Of a stretch of DNA of 64,000 nt, positions 45,528-56,525 are shown one piece after another. Made by a program: the position numbers and the translations under genes. Source of the stretch: Lolium rigidum (lineage: Eukaryota; Streptophyta; Magnoliopsida; Poales; Poaceae); NCBI RefSeq assembly GCF_022539505.1, contig NC_061510.1:100332292-100396291 (forward strand), in the 5' to 3' direction. The notes beneath the pieces are model-generated. The model was not told where the DNA came from, did no database searches, and saw nothing but the letters and a program-made list of their open reading frames with translations. The number at the start of each line of letters is the position of its first letter. Positions within the stretch are counted from its first letter, which is position 1.

Positions 45528-45966
45528 TCCGTGCTACACTTCCTCTCATATCCTGGACAAATTCATCCTATTTTGTGCCTACATCATCTAGGATTTTCTC
45601 CCCTCTTGATCTGTATTGATGCCACTATTTGCAGATTCGGTGTGCTTATGGTTGAATCTGGGTTGATTTTTGTGGAAAAAATTGTGGTGAGATTGAGATT
45701 GATATCCCCTTTTGTCCATGATGAACAACTGCTGCTTTTGTTGCGTGTGCTTCCAACCTGTGCGCAGGTCGAGCTGGTACCTCTCCCTCCCTATATTTCT
45801 TTTCAATTTTTTTGGTATAGGTCCGTGCTGCACTTTCTCTCAGATCCTGGACAAATTCCTCCTACTTTGTGCCTACATCATCTAGGATTTTCTCCACTCT
45901 TGATATGTATTGGTGCCACTTGCTTGCAGATTTGTTGTGCTTTGGGTTGAATCTGGGTTGTTTTTA
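45528..45966 (+). repeat. Direct repeat pair, about 140 bp
   Basis: 45528-45669 and 45822-45966 share GACAAATTC, GTGCCTACATCATCTAGG and GTTGAATCTGGGTT with scattered differences. Both copies lie in intron-like DNA of the Helitron. Confidence 0.75.
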
Positions 45967-47709
45967 TGGATAAGATTGTGGATGCGCTTCGCCGTCATTG
46001 TCACCGAGGCTGCAAGACATCATACTGGTGGACATGGTGGTGGCGCTTGACCTGGTAGAGTGGTTTTCATGATGTATTCTTTCTGGGAAGAAACAGAAGG
46101 GATAAATCTGAAATTGTGGACTCAAAGAATGGTTAGTGCAGCTCATGTATTTTCTCAGTCTGTTATGATCTCGGACCTAAATATAGGTTAGAAGTCTAAA
46201 GTACTGTTCAAAGCTTCTCTCCACGTGTAATGATATTCCTTGCTACGAGCTAGCTTTGGTCATATTTTGGGTATGCTGTAGATGTTTCCGTGCACTCGCT
46301 CATTTCGAAAAATATGTTGTAGCTTTGGTCATATTTTAGGTATTTCGAGTATGCCGCAGAGATTCTTATTGTTACTCTTTTGGTAAAAGGGAGAGGTTCT
46401 TGTACTGTTTGGATAGAATTATGAGTCCCTCGTGGCTTATATGTCTTATAAAGCTAGGAAGAATTTAATTTTTGGATATTTGTGTTTCATTTTTGTTTTA
46501 TGATGTTGACATTCTGTTCGTGATAGCATTTCAACCAACATCTTATATGCTCATCTTATTCCCCAGCTTATAAGAAGATAAATCAAATTACATGGAGAAT
46601 TTGCCCGGCCTCGCTCATCTCTAGGTACAACAAGGCGTTCGGTGAACCCGCAACAACACAATGGGAGGTTGGTTCTCTTGCCAAGTTCTTCCGTTTGTTC
46701 ATATTCGAGTCCTCTCGATAATAATTAGCCACTCAACCACTATCCGAAGTTGAAGTTTGCACCGATTGTATTTTTACCTTACCCCTAAAAATTTCATTGA
46801 ACAAATTGATTGCAATTTACACTTCATGTTGTTATTTCCGGATGTGAAAATAGATAAATTAGTTAAATGGCCATCGGATCGTGAGTATATATAGTTCATA
46901 TATTTTCTTGTTTCTTGGCCTACCCCTACAAATTTCATCTAACTAAATGATTCAAACTACATAGTACTGTCTGCGGCTAATAAATAACCTAATTCAACAA
47001 ACAATAATTACGGTAGTAGTATCAAGTGCCATTATAAGTCACAAGATGGTGGGGCATCATAAGATGGTGGGGCATCATGCTTTGTTTGGCATCAGGATTC
47101 TTCATTTTAATGAAACTTCAGATTTGATATTAGTTACCTGATTGTCAAATGGTGGAATTTTGCCTCAGGATTCGTCTTTGTGGGGTCACATATGTTATGG
47201 TCCGTTGATATTAAACCGTAATATATATGTGAATGATTTTCATCCGGAATCCAGGTCTTGACTTGGTTTTGCAGTATGGAATAACTATTTTTCTGAATAT
47301 GAGAATTGGGTTATTTGATATATATGTAATTAACAAGTCCGTAGTGTTCAACATGGTCGAATTAAAATGAAGCTCTTCCGATGTAGAATTCAAAATAAAT
47401 ACGTGCACTAAGCTCATTAAGGTATCATAGGGGAGAACAACCTATGTTTTCTGAAATTATATTTGGTTATGTTTGCGAAAGTAGACAAATAGCAATCTTG
47501 ATGAAACACCGCATTTTTAATTCATGGTAACGGTATTTCCATGTGACTCGAAGCTAATGCCTTTTAGAATTAGAAACGGGACTACAGCTTATGTTTTTCC
47601 AAGTTTTCTGTTTGTATCTATATGCTTTCGCAACCAATTATTAAGTTCTATCTTAATATGTAGAGACCATAAGATCAAACTGGTTCTTTGGGATGATCGA
47701 AGTTGAGGG

Positions 47710-48046
47710 CTTTGTGCTATGGGAGATATCGAACACTCATTGCCTTTGTTGGACGATTGCCTAAGATGGTCAAAGTTAATTTGTTGGCTGATTTTTTAGA
47801 TGGCATTCTTACTGCCCAGTACAACGAGAATGATCTGAACCTGAGATATTGTTATAAGGTGATTTGTCGCTAATTTTGTATTTTTCCCTGTTTGCGTACC
47901 TTCTCGCTTTATCTCGATTCTATTCTTCCATTCTCCGTGGCATGATAACAAATTAACTTTGTGCTATGGGAGATACGGAACACTCATTGCCTTTGTTGGA
48001 CGATTGCCTAAGATGGTCGAAGGTAAATTTGTTGGCTGATTTTTTT
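47710..48046 (+). repeat. Direct repeat pair, about 88 bp, exon-like
   Basis: 47710-47797 and 47957-48046 share CTTTGTGCTATGGGAGATA and TTGTTGGACGATTGCCTAAG. In one frame both read YRTLIAFVGRLPKMV-like, so a short captured exon may have been duplicated. Confidence 0.65.
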
Positions 48047-50668
48047 AAATTCCTTTCACATTTGGCGGTCATACCTAAATCAATCCAAGTTTATAAGTTA
48101 AATATATTTCATCTAATTTCCTCTTCATAGGAGCAGACTATTTGTGACGCTGAGGAGGTGAGTTTGGCTGCGTCCATGGATGGCGAGAAGGATAGGTGCA
48201 TTGCCGGCATTGCGGCAGCTCACATAGGATCTACACGGCACAAACCCGTACTCATCGACAAGGCCATCGAGACAAACTCCATGGGCTAAGGCATGTGAAA
48301 GGAGATGGGTTCTCCACAAGTCGTTGTCTCAGCTGTAGATCACGTCCAGCATCAGCATTTCAGTCTCTCGGTATGTCCAACATCACCACCCCAGTCTTAG
48401 CTCTGTGACAGTTCTGTCGTGCCGGACATACACACATGACCATGACATGTTGTCGCCACAATGACGACTACAAGATTTCCCCCAACTATTTTGATCTAAA
48501 TTGCTTAGGCAGTAGGTAAACTAATTAACTGAATTGTACAAGATAGCATGGTGGTGTTTGGTTTGACCATAGGAGATTACAAGAGGATCTATGCTTCTCT
48601 ATCTGTTTTATATGTTCTTCTTTGGTTTATGTGATTCACTGATATCTAATTTAGGTAGGTATAATTGTTAACTAATTTAGTTAGGTATAATGAAACACTA
48701 ATATGGATTTAGGTGATGTGATCAGGAGATCGAAGGACATAGCATTGTAGATGGAGAGGTGAAGCCATCGCATCACACGGTGCATCATTTATCCTTAGTC
48801 GGAACTTGTGAGCTGAGATAGCATGGTTTTATTTCACTCTTTATATATTCAAATCATCTAGAACCCCGAATGATTATGTTGTATACCCTTTAGTTGTATT
48901 TTATATGTTCATACAAAGATACAGATGGGTCTTAGAGAATATGTGGATACCCACTATCGTGTACATATGCTTTTGTATGTAGTAACTATTTTGTGAGGAA
49001 TTTCAATATGTTCCATTACTTACAAGAAAATCAATGCTATGTCCAATGTAATTATTTCGTATGTTGTTGAAAGGATTAGCTTTCAGAAAATAATTCATCA
49101 AAGAGAGCAAGATCAGTTTCATACTTACCTCCATGTCAAGGACAAATCTTCTTTCAATCAAGTAAAGTTCATGTTTACTTTGTTGTGCTATAACATAGGA
49201 CATAGGACGACATCTTCATGTATGAGAAGATGAACCGAGACATGTGGTTGTTCTTTACATTGATAAATGAAATGAACCAGATTAAGCACGGAATATTTTG
49301 GTTGATCAATTTTTTGAAATGCTTGCTCTTTTGGGTGTTCAACTTCATGGCTGTCCAAACTCAAGTTTCTTATGTGAGGCGGGGATGGAGGAAGATCGCA
49401 GCCACCACTTTGGGGCGGGGGCTCGGACGAGGTAGTGGCCTGCATGGGTTTATGCATGTATCTTGGAGTTGGGTCACTGTCGACCACCGCTTCGGTAGGA
49501 CGTCGGATTTTGTGTCATGTAGGATTTGTTGGGGACAATCTTGAGTTCCTTGGTGACTGGTGAGGGAGGTATTAAGCATGGTGTCTATTCGATGGCTTAT
49601 TTTTTCCTTTCTGATTTATATTTCTGGAAGCAAGCACATCACAATATGTCACATAACATGGTCTGCAAAAGTTGAAAAGTTACGATGATAATCCGTAGCA
49701 ACGCACGGGCATTCAACTAGTTAGTGGTAGTATTAGAGTGGTTAGATTTGCCAGATTAATTCCGAACAGCTGCCAAGTTTAAATGAGATTAATTTGCCAG
49801 ATTAATTAGGGGGCATGGTGATTTTGTCTCTCTGATTTCACCTGTGTTAAAAATGTAAACTAAATGAAATTTATTGGGCAGTCATTCCTAGTTAATCTGG
49901 CAGGTGTATTTTGCAATTCTCCTATTTATTTACCTAGCAACCATTTGGTTTAGTGACTTTTTCCCTTGACCTGATTGTGTCTAGAGAAAAAAACTAAAGG
50001 ATTGAACTGTCACGTTAAGTGTCTAGAAGGAGCTTTGATTTTGTTTCTGCCATGTCCATGGCATCCAGCCATCCAGGACATGGGAAAAGGTAGTTTAGCT
50101 TTTTGAGCAACATACAACATGTTCATGCCCTGTACCTGTAGCATGTCCGCTAGGTAGCGACGACATGATTCGTTTGTGTTACGCGCGCTCGGTCAAATAG
50201 TGAACCACTCAAAACGAAATACGGAGTATAAAGCGCAGAGGGCTTGCCAGCGAGGCGCCGCACGGGATGGGAAATATGCGGCGCCGCCGCCTAGTCCAGC
50301 CCTACTATGTATCTTAAAGCTTGAAGCACAATGAACTAAATGACTTGATCATATGCTACGCTTACTATGGGTGTATGTCCATAACATCATTCACCCAATG
50401 ATATGACCTTGTTATTAACAACATCCAATGTTCATGATTATGAAACTATGATCATCTATTAATCAACAAGCTAGTTTAACAAGAGACTTACTAGGGACTC
50501 TTTTATGTTTACAAAACACACATGTTTTAATGTTTCCGGTTAATACAATTATAGCATGGGATGCAAACATTTATCATAAACACAAAGATATAATAATAAC
50601 TATTTTATTATTGCCTCTTGGGCATATCTCCAACAGTCTCCCACTTGCACCAGAGTCAATAATATAGA

Positions 50669-51504
50669 TTACATGGTAATGTACCTAACACACATGGCGT
50701 TCTGGTGTAGGTCATGTTTTTCTCCAGGGAGAGCTTTAGTCAACGGATCTTCCACATTTAGATCAGTGTGTACTTCACAAATCTTCATGTTGCCATCTTC
50801 GATATACTCGCGAATAGAATGAAAATGTAGCTTGATATGCTTCAGCTTCCCGCGTGACCTTGGCTCCTGTGCATTGACTATGGCACCCATGTTGTCACAA
50901 TAGATGGTCATCGGGTCCAACGCACTAGGAACCATACCAAGCTCGCAATGAAACACTTCATCCACATCGCCTCCGGTGAAGCCTCCGAAGCAGCTATGTA
51001 TTCCGATTCAGCTTGAAGATTTCGCCACATCGCTTTGCTTAGCACTCCTCCAGCTTCATCGTTGCACCATTCAAAATAAATACGTATCCAGATTGAGACT
51101 TAGAGTCATCCGGATCAGTGTTCCAACTAGCATCGATGTAACTGGTTACAGCAAACTCTTCGTCACCTCCATAACAAATAAACTATCCTTAGTTCTTTTC
51201 AAGTACGTCAGGATATTCTTGACCGATGTCTAGTGTTTCATTCCTGGATCAATTTGATATCTGTTGGTCAAACTAACAACATGTGCGATATCCGGTCTTG
51301 TACACAACATGACATACATGATAGAGCCTATGACCGAGGCATAGGGGATTTTGTTCATCTTTTCTCTTTTTTCTGTCGTAGCTGGACTTTGAGTTTTACT
51401 CAAGGTCTTACCTGGTAACATGGGCAAGAACCCTTTGTTGCTCTCATCCATTCTAAATTTTTTTAGAATCTTATCCAGGTATGTACTCTGTGAAAGCCCT
51501 ATTA
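50669..51504 (-). pseudogene. Copia RNase H and RT 3' end, unit 2
   Basis: Same reading as unit 1: RNase H tail (YCDNMGAIVNAQEPRSRGKL, REYIEDGNMKICEVHTDLN, DPLTKALPGEKHD), and the TAG after GMKH is present again at 51230. A small deletion near 50944 shifts the frame within RNase H. The glutamine codon that is TAG in unit 1 is intact here (VNAQEP). The RT is interrupted at 51509 by the nested element and resumes at 58136. Confidence 0.88.
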
Positions 51505-51509
51505 GGCGT

Positions 51510-53115
51510 TGATGGCGTGTAACTCACACGTTCGTTGGGAACCCCAAGAGGAAGGTATGATGCGCACAGCAGCAAGTTTTCCCTCAGAAAGAAACCAAGG
51601 TTTATCGAACCAGGAGGAGCCAAGAAGCACGTTGAAGGTTGATGGCGGCGGGATGTAGTGTGGCGCAACACCGGGGATTCCGGCGCCAACGTGGAACCCG
51701 CACAACACAACCAAAGTACTTTGCCCCAACGAAACAAGTGAGATTGTCAATCTCACCGGCTTGCTGTAACAAAGGATTAACCGTATTGTGTGGAAGATGA
51801 TTGTTTGCAGAGAAAACAGTAAAACAAGTATTGCAGACAGATTTGTATTTCAAGTATTAAAGAATGGACCGGAGTCCACAGCTCACTAGAGGTGTCTCTC
51901 CCATAAGATAAAAGCATGTTGGGTGAACAAATTACAGTCGGGCAATTGACAAATAGAGAGGGCATAACAATGCACATACATGTCATGATAAGTATAGTGA
52001 GATTTAATTGGGCATTACGACAAAGTACATAGACCGCCATCCAACCGCATCTATGCCTAAAAAGTCCACCTTCAGAGTTATCATCCGAACCCCTTCCAGT
52101 ATTAAGTTGCAAAGCAACAGACAATTGCATTAAGTATGGTGCGTAATGTAATCAACAACTACATCCTCTGGACATAGCGCCAATGTTTTATCCCTAGTGG
52201 CAACAAGACAACACAACCTTAGAACTTTCCGTCATCGTCCCAGGTGTCAATGCAGGCATGAACCCACTATCGAGCATAAATACTCCCTCTTGGAGTTAAG
52301 AGCAAAAACTTGTCCAGAGCCTCTACTAATAACGGAGAGCATGCAAGATCATAAACAACACATATGCAATAACTTGATAATTAACATAACATGGTATTCT
52401 CTATCCATCGGATCCCGACAAACACAACATAGAGTATTACAGATAGATGATCTTGATCATGTTAGGCAGCTCACAAGATCCAACAATGAAACACAATGAG
52501 GAGAAGACAACCATCTAGCTACCGCTATGGACCCATAGTCCGAGGGTGAACTACTCACTCATCACTCCGGAGGCGACCATGGCGGTGTAGAGTCCTCCGG
52601 GAGATGAATCCCCTCTCCGGCAGGGTGCCGGAGGAGATCTCCAGAATCCCCCGAGATGGGATTGGCGGCGGCGGCGGCGGCGTCTCTGGAAGGTTTTCCG
52701 TATCGTGGTTTTTCGCATCAGGGGTTTCGCGACGGAGGCTTTAAGTAGGCGGAAGGGCAGAGTCGGAGGGCTGACGAGGGGCCCACACCATAGGGCGGCG
52801 CGGGCCCCCTCTGGCCGCGCGGCCCTATGGTGGCGGCGCCTCGTCACCCCACTTCGTATCCCTTTCGGTCTTCTGGAAGGTTCGTGGCAAAATAGGACCC
52901 TGGATCTTGATTTCGTCCAATTCCGAGAATATTTCGTTACTAGGATTTCTGAAACCAAAAATAGCAGAAAACAACAACTGGCACTTCGGCATCTTGTTAA
53001 TAGGTTAGTTCCAGAAAATGCACGAATATGACATAAAGTGTGCATAAAACATGTAGGTATCATCAATAATATGGCATGGAACATAAGAAATTATCGATAC
53101 GTCGGAGGCGTATCA
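51510..53115 (-). repeat. 3' LTR of the second element
   Basis: 1,606 bp; the minus strand starts TGATACGCCTCCGACG (53115) and ends CACGCCATCA (51510). The true PPT (AAGCTTGGGGATGC) lies at 53116-53129. Confidence 0.9.
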
Positions 53116-55642
53116 GCATCCCCAAGCTTAGTTCTGCTCGTCCCGAGCAGGTAAAACGATAAGAAAGATAATTTTTGAAGTGACATGCCATCATAACCTT
53201 GATGATACTATTTGTAAACATATGTAATGAATGCAGCGATCAAAACAATGGTAATGACATGAGTAAACAAGTGAATCATAAAGCAAAGACTTTTCATGAA
53301 TAGTACTTCAAGACAAGCATCAATAAGTCTTGCATAAGAGTTAACTCATAAAGCAATAAATCAAAGTAAAGGTATTGAAGCAACACAAAGGAAGATTAAG
53401 TTTCAGCGGTTGCTTTCAACTTGTAACATGTATATCTCATGGATAATTGTCAACATAGAGTAATATAACAAGTACAATATGCAAGTATGTAGGAATCAAT
53501 GCACAGCTTCACACAAGTGTTTGCTTCTTGAGGTGGAGAGAGATAGGTGAACTGACTCAACATAAAAGTAAAAAGAATGGTCCTTCAAAGAGGAAAGCAT
53601 CGATTGCTATATTTGTGCTAGAGCTTTTATTTTGAAAACATGAAACAATTTTGTCAACGGTAGTAATAAAGCATATGAGTTATGTAAATTATATCTTACA
53701 AGTTGCAAGCCTCATGCATAGTATACTAATAGTGCCCGCACCTTGTCCTAATTAGCTTGGACTACCGGATCTTTGCAATACACATGTTTTAACCAAGTGT
53801 CACAATGGGGTACCTCCATGCCGCCTGTACAAAGGTCTAAGGAGAAAGCTCGCATTTTGGATTTCTCGCTTTTGATTATTCTCAACTTAGACATCCATAC
53901 CGGGACAACATGGACAACAGATAATGGACTCCTCTTTAATGCATAAGCATGTGGCAACAATTATTATTCTCATATGAGATTGAGGATATATGTCCAAAAC
54001 TGAAACTTCCACCATGGATCATGGCTTTAGTTAGCGGCCCAATGCTCTTCTCTAACAATATGTATGCTCCAACCATTAAGGTGGTAGATCTCTCTTACTT
54101 CGGACAAGACGGACATGCATAGCAACTCACATGATATTCAACAAAGAATAGTTGATGGCGTCCCCGCAAACATGGTTATCGCACAACAAGCAACTTAATA
54201 AGAGATAAAGTGCATAAGTACATATTCAATACCACAATAGTTTTAAGCTATTTGTCCCATGAGCTATATATTGCAAAGGTGAATGATGGAATTTTAAAGG
54301 TAGCACTCAAGCAATTTACCTTGGAATGGCGGATAAATACCATGTAGTAGGTAGGTATGGTGGACTCAAATGGCATAGTGGTTGGCTCAAGGATTTTGGA
54401 TGCATGAGAAGTATTCCCTCTCGATACAAGGTTTAGGCTAGCAAGGTTATTTGAAACAAACACAAGGATGAACGGTGCAGCAAAACTCACATAAAAGACA
54501 TATTGTAAACATTATAAGACCCTACACCGTCTTCCTTGTTGTTCAAAACTCAATACTAGATGTTATCTAGACTCTAGAGAAACCAAATATGCAAACCAAA
54601 TTAGCAAGCTCTAAGTGTTTCTTCATTAATGGGTGCAAAGTATATGATGCAAGAGCTTAAACATGAGCACAACAATTGCCAAGTATCAAATTATCCAAGA
54701 CATTTTAGAATTACTACATGTAGTATTTTCCAATTCCAACCATATAACAATTTAACGAAGAAGAAACTTCGCCATGAATACTATGAGTAGAGCCTAAGGA
54801 CATACTTGTCCATATGCTACAGCGGAGCGTGCCTCTCTCCCACAAAGTGAATGCTAGGATCCATTTTATTCAAACAAAACAAAAACAAAAACAAACCGAC
54901 GCTCCAAGCAAAGTGCATAAGATGTGACGGAATAAAAATATAGTTTCAGGGGAGGAACCTCGATAATGTTGTCGATGAAGAAGGGGATGCCTTGGGCATC
55001 CCCAAGCTTAGAGCTTTCACTCTCCTTGATCATATTGCATCATACTCCTCTCTTGATCCTTGAAAACTTCCTCCACACCAAACTCGAAACAACTCATTAG
55101 AGGGTTAGTGCACAATAAAAATTAACATGTTCAGAGGTGACACAATCATTCTTAACACTTCTGGACATTGCATAAAGCTACTGGACATTAATGGATCAAA
55201 GAAATTCATCCAACATAGCAAAAGAGGCAATGCGAAATAAAAGACAGAATCTGTCAAAACAGAACAGTCCGTAAAGATGGATTTTATTAGGCCACCAGAC
55301 TTGCTCAAATGAAAATGCCCAAATTTAATGAAAGTTGCGTACATACCTGAAGAACATGCACGTAAATTGGCTTAATTTTCTGAGCTACCTACAGGGAGGT
55401 AGACCCAGATTCGTGACAGCAAAGAAATCTGGAACTGCGCAGTAATCCAAATCTAGTACTTACTTTACTATCAAAGATTTTACTTGGCACAACAAAACAT
55501 AAAAATAAGATAAGGAGAGGTTGCTACAGTAGTAAACAACTTCCAAGACTCAAATATAAAACAAAAATAGTATAGTAAAAACATGGGTTGTCTCCCATAA
55601 GCGCTTTTTTAACGCCTTTCAGCTAGGCGCAGAAAGTGTAAC
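53116..55642 (-). other. Non-coding core with PPT and hairpin
   Basis: Inverted match to 36880-39419, including the hairpin at 54983-55003 and PPT-like CCCAAGCTTAG beside it. No supported gene. ORFs such as 54248-54490 are shared because the DNA is shared, and show no coding motif. Confidence 0.7.
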
Positions 55643-56289
55643 TCAAGTGTTATCGAAGGGTGGTGCATCTACAGCGGGGTTTGGAGTTTTCTCAACCATG
55701 CATAGTATATTGGATACATAAGTTTCAGCGTCTCCCTTCTCATTAGTCTTGGGCTTGCTACTCTCATCGAACAAATTTTCAGGAACAAGCCAAGCATAGT
55801 TATTTTCTAGCGCATCGTTCATAGCTAGGAGTTTACATGGTATTGGTGCTTTGATCTCCCCACCATCATTAGCATTATTAGTGTACCTTATCCTATCCAT
55901 GTCCATTTTTTCAATGAGACTAACAAAATTAGTATGAGAACCAAGCATATTAAATTTAGCGAAGACCTTTCTAGCCTCTCTTGCTAGACCACCAAATTCT
56001 CTAAGAAGGGTTTCTAAAACAAAACCTTTCTTTTCCCCCTCTTCCAAATCACCAAGTGTAAGAAACATGTGTTGGATTATAGGATTGAGATTAACAAATT
56101 TAGTTTCCAACATGCGAACTAAAGCAAGACAGCAGCAATTTCTTAAGTAGGAGCAAGTTCTACCAAATGTCTATCTTCAAAATCTTCAACGGTACTAACA
56201 TGACTGAAGAATTCTTCTATATTGTTTCTCCCAATGATAGACCCGCGTCCTACCGGTATGTTTTTTGTGGTAAAATTAAAAGGAAACAT
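55643..56289 (-). pseudogene. Unknown element-specific protein, frameshifted
   Basis: A likely natural start at 56289 (MFPFNFTTKNIPVGRGSIIG) precedes NNIEEFFSHVSTVEDFEDRH, then a TAA near 56143. One frame over, the protein continues from about 56113: MLETKFVNLNPIIQHMFLTL, GLAREARKVFAKFNMLGSH, KLLAMNDALENNYAWLVPEN and a normal stop at 55643. So a nonsense codon and a small indel break it. About 215 residues in the intact form. I recognise no catalytic motif; the helical middle could be Gag-like, which is a guess. It bears no resemblance to the 36097 protein although the elements share LTR heads and interior. Confidence 0.6.
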
Positions 56290-56496
56290 GATGAATCAAG
56301 TAAAGTAAATGCAAGTAACTAATTTTTTTGTGTTTTTGATATAGCAAACAAGACAAGAAATAAAGTAAAGCTAGCAACTAATTTTTTTGTGTTTTGATAT
56401 AAGTGCAGCAAACAAAGTAGTAAATAAAATAAAGCAAGACAAAAACAAAGTAAAGAGATTGAGAAGTGGAGACTCCCCTTGCAGCGTGTCTTGATC

Positions 56497-56514
56497 TCCC
56501 CGGCAACGGCGCCA
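56497..56514 (-). promoter_or_regulatory. Primer-binding site, tRNA-Asp type
   Basis: The minus strand reads TGGCGCCGTTGCCGGGGA, about 11 bases inside the LTR edge. Confidence 0.85.
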
Positions 56515-56525
56515 GAAAAAGAGCT

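Larger units (their letters stand above)
44886..49720 (+). mobile_element. Probable Helitron (3' end firm, 5' end tentative)
   Basis: The 3' end has the classical form: a short hairpin (CCGTaGC, loop AAC, GCACGG, at 49693-49708), then eight bases and CTAG (49717-49720), followed by T. A 5' candidate is TCTATAAATGTTCC at 44886, but the base before it is T and not the expected A, so the start may lie nearby. No Rep/helicase is seen, so it is non-autonomous. The interior looks like captured genomic DNA: a GC-rich exon-like start (45348 onward, with an AG/GTGAGC donor at 45497), then AT-rich intron-like DNA with local duplications. Confidence 0.5.
43497..50307. mobile_element. Foreign insert 'X' in LTR2 (contains the Helitron)
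   Basis: The LTR reads continuously if GAAGGATTA is joined to TGTATCTTAAAGC, which brackets the insert. Without the probable Helitron it is about 2.0 kb. The ends show weak inverted similarity (CTAG, seven bases, then CGCCGCAT on both arms) and at most a 2-3 bp duplication (TTA/CTA), so the superfamily is undetermined. The left arm is GC-rich with overlapping ORFs in several frames (43482-44133) that I cannot tie to a known protein. The right arm (49721-50307) has repeated TTTGCCAGATTAATT and no gene. Confidence 0.55.
42083..50635 (-). repeat. LTR2 of the Copia array (shared middle LTR)
   Basis: LTR sequence is 42083-43496 and 50308-50635, together about 1,742 bp, split by insert X. Minus-strand start TGTTGGAGATATGCCC at 50635; TATA (TATATAAAG) near 42577-42585; end CCCTACA at 42083. 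It is flanked by a PBS on the left and a PPT on the right. It therefore acts as the 5' LTR of unit 1 and the 3' LTR of unit 2. Confidence 0.8.

Noticed and set aside
43497..50307. Insert X as a Helitron or Mutator element
   Set aside because: Its ends are not TC...CTAG, and there is no 9-bp duplication; only weak inverted similarity and at most 2-3 duplicated bases.
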